Part shown: piece after piece, positions 1 to 8,400 of the stretch
Layout: each line of letters begins with the position of its first letter
Position numbering within the stretch: position 1 is the stretch's first letter
DNA from: Planctomycetota bacterium
Lineage (GTDB): Bacteria > Planctomycetota > Planctomycetia > Pirellulales > Pirellulaceae
Reading direction: 5' to 3'
DNA: 16,256 bases
NCBI GenBank assembly: GCA_019347795.1
Contig: JAHWKS010000014.1
Coordinates: 1-16,256, forward strand
Notes under the pieces: model-generated
Database searches by the model: none
The model's input: the letters and a program-made list of their open reading frames with translations, nothing else
Told to the model about the DNA's origin: nothing
Program-made: the position numbers and the translations under genes

Positions 1-547
1 CGATAGTGATGCTCAGTGATTGAAGAGGAGCATCCAATTCGAAGATGGACCGTACCAACAGCGGTCCGTCGTCTTTGTCGATGGCGTAAACACGAATGGA
101 ACCGTCGGCACCCCCCAAGGCGAATACACCGAGCAGGTTTTGGTCGAGCTGAGTTGCCACGCCGAGAAAGAGGTCTCGCCACGGCTGGTACTCCGGTTTC
201 GTTGTGTCAAAATAGTCTTGCGGTACGGGAGGCCCAAAGGCGACGCTGGTAACGGCGGTGTCTGGGAGAGAGATTTCGTGGTGGTAGCCGCCGGTGACGG
301 CATCCCACAACCAAGCTGAACCATCGCGGCAACGCGCCAGCATCAGTCGACGCTTGTGCTGGGCATTGTCCTCGGCATTCAAGACCTGCACGTCCTCGAC
401 CGGTGAAGGCAGGGCATAGGCAGCCCACTCCTGCTGATCCGCCGCAACAGCGGTTTCTTCGACGATCGCGCTGGTGTCGTCTTTCGTAACCTTCCACAGC
501 CGACGTGTCCGTACGGTCCCGTCAAATCCGACGCCCACGACCGACAT
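1..547 (-). other. Second run of WD40-like blades in gene B, cut by window edge
   Basis: Three units are visible: MSVVGVGFDGTVRTRRLWKV at residues 1627-1646, ARCRDGSAWLWDAVTGG followed by TAVTSVAFGPP at about 1697-1732, and FALGGADGSIRVYAIDKD at about 1765-1785. The DG(T/S)(V/I)R turn followed by an aromatic position is the typical end of a WD40 blade. The sequence is still in blade-like form at the left edge (PLQSLSITI), so more units are expected outside the window. Whether this is a second ring or the closing part of the first cannot be settled here. Confidence 0.6.
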
Positions 548-3500
548 CCATCGTCCTTGCTTACCTTGTTCCGCTGACGCTTCGTCAACAATCAGCCGCG
601 CTCGTCGCAAGCCATCGATGTAATTCGTCAACCGCCGGCCGGTGCCTAATTCGGCCAATACCGCGGCGCCTTGGTCGTCGGTCGGCTGGGTTGCCAGCAG
701 CGCGACAGGATCGCCGTTGGGGTCTTTTCCCAACGCGGTATCGACCAGCGTCGCAGTCCCTTGCCCTGGAGGTTTAGGTAACTGGTTACCGAACGGATCG
801 AGTTGAGCTTGTGTGTCTTTCTCGCGGAACCTGACTTCATTACCCGCCGCGCCAGGATCAAAGACTAACTCCGGGATGGCCGGTATTTCGCGCAACCTGC
901 CCAATGCTTCCGCCTGCGAGATCAGTTGGTCGCCATCCTTCGTTTCGGGCGATAGTTGCCAACGAGAATTCAATAAGGACACCTTCCCCGCCAACCGCAC
1001 CAACCGACCGGGAAGGACCGCTGTCCCGCTGGATAATTGATCGGTCAGCGGGAAACGCCAGTCAAAGCGGCTGTTCTGGTCATCCACAGAAAGGGTATAG
1101 GCGTTGCCGGCGCGGACGAACCGCAAGCGAATCGTCTCGGCTTCAACGTCCAACCGCACGCCGTCGGGGTTGGGTGGATCCTCGGCGGGATTGGCAAGGA
1201 CAGCGTCCAGCACAATCTCGGAAGGTGTGACGGCAGTGCCCGAAGTCGGCCAAGGCGACACGGAGAAGTTCTCCAGCTTGATGCTGATCAAGCTGACGAT
1301 TTCGATGGGAATGCCCGCAAGTTTCGGAACCTGCGCATGGCCGGTGTTGTCTTTCCCGCCGTCACAGCCGAAGACACCATGTTGCCAGCGATGATGATCG
1401 TCTTGGTGATCCCAGGGGACAGGTTCCCAGATATCGGTCTGCCCGGAAAGCTGGAGGGGGAAGTGTTGACATGCGAATCGCAACGAGGAATGGAGCAGCG
1501 TATCGTCCACGAGTTCGATCGGGTCACCGAGCGTTGACAACATGACAATCGTTTTCCGCGAATTCTCGTCCGCGGGAACATTGATTGGTTCGGCCCAAAA
1601 GTCGGCACTCGTTTGATCCACGGGAGCGAGCGGTGTGCGCACCACCCCCAAAACATCCAGCCACGCGCCGCTGTCCGTGTGGGTGTGCCGATAACGCTCC
1701 AAGCCGGTTTCCGGATCCCACACGCGGACCGTGCCATCGGCTCCCGCCGTGACGATCCACGCGCCCAGACGACTGTCGTCGAGATTCCTGCCCGCATTCG
1801 CCTGGCGACCGGGAACGACCGCCACGTCGGTGATTTCGCCTTCGTGGTCTCCAAACAAAACGCCTGCGCCGATTTCCGGTCGCACTTTGTCGATGTCTTC
1901 GTCGCTGGTATTCGAGGCGGGCCACTTGCGGACGGGCCATGCCGCCAGCGAAGATTGTCCATCAAGTGAAGCGGCGCTGACTCCGATCAACCACCTCGCG
2001 ACCGGGATGCCATCCGCCAGATCCGGTTCGTCGTCCAGCCCCGGATCGGTGATCAATTTCGTCACCGGACCGTTGAGAAGTTGCAGCACCAGCAGGTCCG
2101 CAGATTTCTCGTTCAATGGCGGGAGCGGAGTCGCCAACGGCAGTGGAGCAAGCTTCCACGCCACAAGCCTTCCCGGCTGATCGCCCTTACGCGTCGCTGC
2201 ATAGGCAAAGACACGATTGGGCGGATCGACAATTCCGAAAGTCAGAGGTTGAATCGCCACCGCTTCGATCGTCTCGTTGCCCTCCAAGTCGACTTCCAAG
2301 TCGGCGGGGCCACGTAGCGGCTGCGCGTCGTTCAACTCCAATTTCCATTGGAATAGCTGGACTTTGGTGTCTGTTGCCACTGCCACACTGATCTTCTCGG
2401 CGTCCTCGGCAGCGTCGCCTCGAATATCCATTGCCCGAATACTTCCCAGGTCCAACCCCACTCGCTCCGTCACCGGAGAAGCCCCGTCAACCTCGTACAC
2501 CAGAAACGTCTTGTTCCCGGAATCGTAACCGAGGAAGAGCCGCTGCGCGGCGAGCCGAAGTGCACTGATCTTCGCGGGTGGAGTCGTATCGGGAATAACG
2601 TCTTGATTTTGGAAATCAAGCGTGTCACTTGACTCCTCGAAATGCAGGACTCGGCATTTGGTGCCCTGCCCGACAGCTACGACCAGCTTGGTGCCGCTGG
2701 AATCCGCAGCCAAGTGATCAATCGGTGCGGCTTCTAAAGGGAACCCAGTCAGCTCAACGGGATCGGTGCCGGACAACGGTTCCCAAGCGAAGAACTTGGA
2801 GGGGATGACCGGGGTCTGATCCGGCTCTTTAGGTCCAGTTGCGAAGATGACCCAATTCCGCCCATTCAGCCAGGCGGCTGTTACGGCGCGGATCGGCATG
2901 CGATGTTCCAGTAGCGGCACATCGGAACGGGCCGCGCGGCGGGCCGCGTGGCGTCCTTGTTGTTCGTCGGAATAGACTCGCAGTCGGGGTGCGTCCGGTT
3001 GTGGATCGAGCCATCGGAGCCAGGCATCAAACCAGCGAAACGCATCTGGATCCAAGGCGTCGTCATCCAAGTCGGGCGAGGGCGTCAAAGCCAGCTCCTG
3101 ACTGGAGATCGAACTGGTTGCGTCATGCCAGGTAAGCAGGAGTTTAGGCGTTTTCGTAAGTTCGCCCGGATCGGGCAGTACGATCTCGATCTGGGGTGTG
3201 ACGGTGGCGTCTTTCACCGATCGTAATTCGACCTGATCCAGCCAATTCTTGCGCGGCTGCTTCTGGCCAATCGTCAGCGTTTCGCTGGCTTGGGAGAAGC
3301 GGTCGCGGACGGCCCTGGCCAAGCTACGCTGCGCCTCTTCGTGGCTAAAGTCACGCGGCTTCGATTCTTGGGCTTCAGGATCGATGGATGGCGAGGCGTC
3401 GCTTGGCTGGGGATCGTACCGATCCGGCGCGCTAACCGCCCAATCAAACGCCTCCAGCGCCGCGTTGTGGTGCAGCGGTTCGAACTCGTGGGCGTTGAAG

Positions 3501-5425
3501 TTGCCCTGCTTGACGCGCCACAGAGCCGCTGGCAAAAGCGTCGCCACGGCTTCAGTTTCCGGTAGGAACAAGTCGGCCTTGTCGCCAACGCGAACTTCGC
3601 CGGACGGAGAAATCGCGGTGTCCGCCGCGGAGGACAAGTCGATGTTTGCCAACAGATGAACGGCGACCCGGCCGGGAAGAAACTCGCGCACCCGTTCGGG
3701 GCCGGGCGGCTGGTTGGGGTTGTCGCTTTTCAGAGGATTCAAATTGCCTCGCACGCGTGAAACCAAATCGATCCCCGCCAGAGGTCCAGCCACATACCCA
3801 ACCACCACGTCGTGGTTGTTATTCCACGCATTTAGCCGCAGGCCATCGGTCGACTTGTGCGTGGCTTGCAACGCTCGAACATAGTCTCCCGTCTTGGGAG
3901 GCAGCGCGACATCGTTAGCCAACAGCACGCGGGCCAGCGGATTGAGGCTCGTTATCAGATCGTGCCGATTGGGCACGGCGGCGGGGTCGGCTAGCGACGC
4001 GGCCAGCGCCCGGAGGCGTGGTGTTGCCGCGTGAATCCGTGCGCCTACCAGAACGAGGTCGACCGTTCGTTCAGTTCCCGAGCTCGCAGAAATTTCCAAG
4101 CACAATCGCGCCGCGCCCTGGGGAATCGATTGATCAGGCAACAGGCCCAAGTCCAGCCGCCATGGTTCATCGACCGCAGTGGAAGCCTCGGTACGCCGCA
4201 ACTGGTCGATCCGGATCGGACGGCTGAGTCCGGCTTGGACATCGTCCCGCCGCGAACGAGCGTTCTCGCGTTCCAGGAGGGAATCCAGCTGGTAGCGAAT
4301 CCAGACACTCGGCTCGACGGTTTCGGTCGAGCCGTCCACCACCAACCGGGACATCTGCCACAGGAAGGGGCGATTGGCACCGGCTCCCGGCAACTCGCCG
4401 GTTGACAACAACGGAGGCGAGGTGGCCAGCTTCGTCAGCACAGGGAAGACGGCTGAAGCAGCGTCCGTCCACTTCCATCGCAGCCGGGTTTGTAACTCGT
4501 CGGCAGGATCGGCAGGCTCACCAAAGGCGTCCTCGCTATCGCTGTAGCGAAGCACTGCATCGTTGAGCGGGTGTCCGACTACAGTCAACGAGCGCGGCGT
4601 CCAGTCAGCGCCGCCCAACGCCAACGCCCAGTCAGGGGCGACCACCTCGCGGGCCTCGGCAAGGGTCTGGCTGGTGTCCTGAGGGTTCTTACGCAGTCGT
4701 ACTTGGATGAGCACCGAACCGGCCGAGTCGCCCGGCCCTTCGAACTTCGTAACATGGCGAACCGGTTGTGGTCCTGTTCGTGCGAGCCGTTCGTTCGATT
4801 CGTCCTGCAATTCTGTGACACGATTCCGCGGATTCTTATGAGTCGCGGCGTCGAGTTGGTCTCTCCAGACCACTTGTCGCCAATTGAGCCGAACTTCCCT
4901 GTCGACCGATGGCTCGACGTGCGATCCGGAGACCAGTTGAAACCGCCGTCGCTCGCCGCCTTGGACGGTCTCGATCACCAGCGCCGCCGACACCAGCAGC
5001 CGTTCGATGTTCCCGAAACGCTCCACCATCGACGTTGGCCAAATCGTCTGCAACAGCGGCGCGGCGTTCAGCGGAGCCGTCATCGTTTCGATCGTGATCG
5101 CGCCGGACACAATCCCGAAGACCCGTTCGTTCCTCGTGTCGAGGGCTCGGCTCTCCGTGACGCAAACCCTTGGCAGAGGCGTTAACTGATCGCCGGAAAC
5201 GTCCAGCGTTTGCCCCAGCAGTTTGAGGGCAAGATTTAGCGGCGTGCCACCTCCATCCTCGAGGTCCGTTTGCGCCCACTCCACTTGTGGAGCGGGTCCC
5301 TTGCCGTCGGCAGCCAGACGGGCTTCGGCATCGAGATTCGCGGGAACCGCCGTCGGCTCGGGAAGTTGGAGGATCACCTCGGGCGCATCGCCAACCTGAA
5401 GCGTCTTCAGAAACAGATCGCTCAT
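1..5425 (-). CDS. Giant WD40/beta-propeller protein (gene B), 3' end outside window
   Basis: The frame opens with ATG at 5425-5423 (MSDLFLKTLQVGD) and reads through 1,808 codons to the left edge with no stop. The start is well fixed: an in-frame TAA lies two codons upstream (5431-5429), and the ATG overlaps the stop of gene A. The N-terminus has no signal peptide or membrane segment, so the protein probably begins in the cytoplasm. Residues 1-840 are mixed, beta-leaning sequence that I cannot assign. Residues about 841-1243 contain some seven WD40-like blades; the clearest ends in TAGADGTVRVWDPETG near residue 1236. Residues about 1244-1626 form a different region with a His/Asp/Cys cluster at 1340-1363. 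From about 1627 to the edge come further WD-like blades (GSAWLWDAVTGG near 1707, GADGSIRVYAID near 1777). Such propellers are usually binding platforms rather than enzymes, so a scaffold or adaptor role beside gene A is the reasonable inference. The C-terminus is unseen. Confidence 0.93.
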   Translation of the reverse strand, partial: MSDLFLKTLQVGDAPEVILQLPEPTAVPANLDAEARLAADGKGPAPQVEWAQTDLEDGGGTPLNLALKLLGQTLDVSGDQLTPLPRVCVTESRALDTRNERVFGIVSGAITIETMTAPLNAAPLLQTIWPTSMVERFGNIERLLVSAALVIETVQGGERRRFQLVSGSHVEPSVDREVRLNWRQVVWRDQLDAATHKNPRNRVTELQDESNERLARTGPQPVRHVTKFEGPGDSAGSVLIQVRLRKNPQDTSQTLAEAREVVAPDWALALGGADWTPRSLTVVGHPLNDAVLRYSDSEDAFGEPADPADELQTRLRWKWTDAASAVFPVLTKLATSPPLLSTGELPGAGANRPFLWQMSRLVVDGSTETVEPSVWIRYQLDSLLERENARSRRDDVQAGLSRPIRIDQLRRTEASTAVDEPWRLDLGLLPDQSIPQGAARLCLEISASSGTERTVDLVLVGARIHAATPRLRALAASLADPAAVPNRHDLITSLNPLARVLLANDVALPPKTGDYVRALQATHKSTDGLRLNAWNNNHDVVVGYVAGPLAGIDLVSRVRGNLNPLKSDNPNQPPGPERVREFLPGRVAVHLLANIDLSSAADTAISPSGEVRVGDKADLFLPETEAVATLLPAALWRVKQGNFNAHEFEPLHHNAALEAFDWAVSAPDRYDPQPSDASPSIDPEAQESKPRDFSHEEAQRSLARAVRDRFSQASETLTIGQKQPRKNWLDQVELRSVKDATVTPQIEIVLPDPGELTKTPKLLLTWHDATSSISSQELALTPSPDLDDDALDPDAFRWFDAWLRWLDPQPDAPRLRVYSDEQQGRHAARRAARSDVPLLEHRMPIRAVTAAWLNGRNWVIFATGPKEPDQTPVIPSKFFAWEPLSGTDPVELTGFPLEAAPIDHLAADSSGTKLVVAVGQGTKCRVLHFEESSDTLDFQNQDVIPDTTPPAKISALRLAAQRLFLGYDSGNKTFLVYEVDGASPVTERVGLDLGSIRAMDIRGDAAEDAEKISVAVATDTKVQLFQWKLELNDAQPLRGPADLEVDLEGNETIEAVAIQPLTFGIVDPPNRVFAYAATRKGDQPGRLVAWKLAPLPLATPLPPLNEKSADLLVLQLLNGPVTKLITDPGLDDEPDLADGIPVARWLIGVSAASLDGQSSLAAWPVRKWPASNTSDEDIDKVRPEIGAGVLFGDHEGEITDVAVVPGRQANAGRNLDDSRLGAWIVTAGADGTVRVWDPETGLERYRHTHTDSGAWLDVLGVVRTPLAPVDQTSADFWAEPINVPADENSRKTIVMLSTLGDPIELVDDTLLHSSLRFACQHFPLQLSGQTDIWEPVPWDHQDDHHRWQHGVFGCDGGKDNTGHAQVPKLAGIPIEIVSLISIKLENFSVSPWPTSGTAVTPSEIVLDAVLANPAEDPPNPDGVRLDVEAETIRLRFVRAGNAYTLSVDDQNSRFDWRFPLTDQLSSGTAVLPGRLVRLAGKVSLLNSRWQLSPETKDGDQLISQAEALGRLREIPAIPELVFDPGAAGNEVRFREKDTQAQLDPFGNQLPKPPGQGTATLVDTALGKDPNGDPVALLATQPTDDQGAAVLAELGTGRRLTNYIDGLRRARLIVDEASAEQGKQGRWMSVVGVGFDGTVRTRRLWKVTKDDTSAIVEETAVAADQQEWAAYALPSPVEDVQVLNAEDNAQHKRRLMLARCRDGSAWLWDAVTGGYHHEISLPDTAVTSVAFGPPVPQDYFDTTKPEYQPWRDLFLGVATQLDQNLLGVFALGGADGSIRVYAIDKDDGPLLVRSIFELDAPLQSLSITI
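548..1696 (-). other. Non-propeller region between the two blade runs of gene B
   Basis: This stretch, residues about 1244-1626, lacks the blade pattern. It begins with a linker, then carries a dense His/Asp cluster (first His at residue 1340, Cys at 1354, last His at 1363). A beta-rich segment follows (residues about 1370-1500, with alternating strands such as ETIRLRFVRAGNAYTLSVDD). A more polar section leads into the next blades. It could be a separate accessory domain placed between two propellers, or a large insertion in a loop of one. I do not recognise the family. Confidence 0.5.
1697..2908 (-). other. Seven-blade WD40-like beta-propeller in gene B
   Basis: By eye there are about seven repeat units, at residues 841-891, 897-938, 951-987, 993-1031, 1051-1096, 1109-1167 and 1188-1243. 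Each has a pattern of an inner strand, a strand with small residues, then a strand ending in an aromatic or WD-like position (FFAWEPLSG, CRVLHFEE, FLVYEVDG, VQLFQWKLE, LVAWKLAPL, SLAAWPVRK, VRVWDPETG). Only the last unit has the full classic form, with GDHEGEITDVAVVPG before TAGADGTVRVWD. The others are diverged, so the exact number and borders of blades are approximate. Seven is the commonest blade number for WD40 propellers, which supports a complete ring. Confidence 0.65.
5422..5425 (-). promoter_or_regulatory. ATGA stop/start overlap coupling gene A to gene B
   Basis: The TGA stop of gene A (5424-5422) shares bases with the ATG start of gene B (5425-5423), giving the sequence ATGA on the minus strand. 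No strong GGAGG-type ribosome binding site precedes the ATG; the nearest upstream bases read CCGTGAGCCGTAAATC. This arrangement is the classic sign of translational coupling, where ribosomes finishing the first gene restart on the second. It implies a single mRNA and linked production of the two proteins. Confidence 0.85.
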
Positions 5426-8400
5426 GATTTACGGCTCACGGAAAATGGCAAAGGATGTGAACGAAAGCCGTCGCGCTGCATTTGCAGAATCGCGCGAACG
5501 GGTTCGCCAGGTTTTCCGGGTTCTCCAAATAGAGAGTCCGAAGGATTGGGTACCTTCACGCGGAACGACGCCACAAATATCGGGCGCGCTGCCGGCGTGG
5601 GCTGCCACAGCTGGATTAACGGATGCGAATTTGACATGGTTAGCGGGTTGCCACTGGTGTCCAGGACCTGGGCCAGCACCTGTTCTGGGGCGGACGTGAA
5701 ATTCCGATTCCGCAACAGCGGCTTGCCAGTACCAGAGCCTTGATCGCTCCAGGCGGGATGGCAGGGCATCAGCAGGTCGACGAACTCGACATAGACGGGG
5801 TCGACGAAGCCCACCGGTTCGGTCGGAGAACTGCTTTCGTCCGTCGGGGGCAGCCTCCACAGGACCTGGTACTGGCACAACAAGTCGGGCAGATCGCCCG
5901 CCAAGACTTTTCCTGTTAATGAACTGGACAAAGACGCATCGCCTGCGTCGAGCTCCGCTGCCGCGCGGGCTTCGCGGGGTGTCAGTTGGTCTCCCTGACG
6001 GGTTAACACCAGACGGAATGAATAGATGTTTGCTTCAGTGGACGTGTCCTCGATATGCAAATGAGCCGCGTGCGCTGCCAAAACCGAAGGCCTAACTTGA
6101 GCAAAGACGGGCGCGTCCGGCTGATGGGTTGACGTCCCAAGCGATTTGAACTCGAACTGCGGATTCACACCCAGGCCATACTCGCGATAGTAAGGCAACT
6201 CCGGCAAGCTGATCAGACGCTCGTGCCGCAACAGCGCCGGGCCGCCTGCTTCGGGACGATCGATCCGAGTTCGCTTGGGAAGCGGCGCCCCGTGGAACAA
6301 TTGCAACGTCCCCTTGCTGACGGCATTGGGAAGCGCCTCGTTAAGCGTGAGCGTTTGTGTCCGGGGGTCAAAGGTCTGGACGATGCGAGCAGCGCGGGCT
6401 TGGTTGTCCACAAACAAAATCGCGAACTGGCCGGCATAATTGCGGGCGTGGGAATCCTCATCCAGCTGATCCTCGTCAATTCGATCAGTGTTGGAGTCAA
6501 CTCCCGTCAGCCGCACGGTCTCCGTCGCGGCGGCATCTCGCTGAAATTGCGCGACCAACCGGCCTCCTGCTTCGAAAACCGGGTCGGATGGAGGATCGAG
6601 CATGAAATCAAGTTGGGAGCCATCCGCAACCGGCTGCCCAAACGGACTGCCCATAATCTTCAATTCACCCTCACCGGCGCTGGCGCCCAACGTGAATTGT
6701 GCCAGCCGCACACGGTCCCGATTATCCGAGAATACGACTAAGCGGCCGCTCTTTTCGAGTTGGTTGGAGGTAACGTTCCAGGTGGTTGTCGTTCCGCCAG
6801 ACTGCACGGTCAGCCGATGCGTCCGGTCCCGCTGGCTTAACGCTTGAATCAAGTCATCGTGTTGATCCGTGACAGAACCATCACCAGCTTTTTCGATCCA
6901 AGCACGTTTCTCGACAAACTGGGTGGCGAGCCCTCGATATCCTGTTCTCCGCGAAGACAGTCCCGAGACAACCGATCGCGCTCCGGACGTGGAGACAGAG
7001 TAAATGAACTCCGCCCGCGTGGGGTGCGGCGAGACGAGCACCGGCAGCGCGGTTGGTTCTTCGACTCCCTCCACCATCCGCCGCTGCAGTTCGACCTCTT
7101 GCAGCCGCGGTAAGCTCGAACCCTTTTTGTGCAGGCTGTCGATCCGCGCCACGATCGGTACTGCCTCTCGACGCAGCCAGCGTAACAGTGCCTCGTACCG
7201 CGAGACGCGGCGGACGGCAATCTGAAGTTCGCGGCCTGCTGCATCGGGAGCTTCCCAATCGAGATGCGCACGGCCGCCGAGGACAGGCACCGTTGCCCAG
7301 CGGCGGGCTCGTGTTTCTAAGATCAAATGGCCCAAGCGGATCTGGCTGCCCGGTAATTCCGCAATCGCCTGCCACCAGCTGGACGCCATCTGTTGGACGA
7401 CCCGTAGTTCGATGTCCTCCATCGGAGATACGGAAGCCTCTGTGCTGGCGTCGAGTGAGCGGGCCTGAAGCCAACTACGGAAAGCCATTCGATCAGCCGT
7501 TGCCGTCGAGACAGTCGCCGCAGTGTTAGCCGGAGGCGCATCGTTTGCAAAGCCAGTGACGATGACTTTCGCGGAGCCGCTCTCGTCGACCAAATCGCCA
7601 ATCTTGAAGCGGACCGTCCCTGAATTGCCCGCCTTCGGATCGACATCGATCGTTGTGTTGTCACCCCAGCCCGCAGCTTGTAGCAAAGCTTTCAGACCGG
7701 CGACCGGCATATCAATGGTCAGATCAAGCGTATTTGCGTCCGTCTTGGTGGCCGTTTTGATTGTGACTGCCACTTGGCGTCCAAGGATGTCAGCCAGCAG
7801 ACTGCGAGGGACGACCATCAGTTTTACAAAGGCATAGCCCAGCGAGCGGTCTTCGTCGAGTTGACTCTCCTTCCGATCGCGGTCTGTGTCTGGCTCGCGG
7901 CCTGACATCAGCACGATTTCGTGCTGACCGCCGAGTGAATGACTGATTGCCGCCCACGGCTGGCCGGCGATCCAGTCGAGCAACAGGCGTTGGGGAAGCG
8001 GCTGGTTCAGGTTGTCGACCACTGCCACATCGATGCCAAACCCAAGACGCTCCAACAGATTGGCAAACGGCACTGCGAGCCGGCGACCGTCCAGGGTGTT
8101 GAGAACTTCCGCGGTCAGCGGAGGTAGTTGCTCCGTGTCGTCTTCCGACCGATTGGGACCGCCGATGGCATCCGGCAGGAAGTCCCGCAGTGGTTGCGGC
8201 TGGTCGGGTGTCGTTCCCAATTGGTGATGCGGCCGGCGGACCAGCGTCCAACCGTGGGCTTGGGCGTCTCGCTTGAGAGATTCCACGGCCGCCGTCAAGC
8301 CAGCGGCTTGCGGTACAAGCTTAGCGACCTCGTCGCGATAATCCAGAGCCGGTTGATCGCTCCCAGGGATCAGGACCGAAGGGTCGCGGAGAAGTCCCAG

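Noticed and set aside
1288..1965. Minus-strand open frame of 225 codons within gene B
   Set aside because: It is out of frame with gene B, whose own frame gives the WD40 motif VRVWDPETG in the same bases. The alternative product is rich in Arg, Ser and Pro, typical of a shifted frame.
5429..5878. Minus-strand open frame of 149 codons upstream of gene B
   Set aside because: It lies out of frame inside the 3' end of gene A, which is intact there, and its low-complexity Arg/Pro-rich product looks like a shifted-frame artefact.
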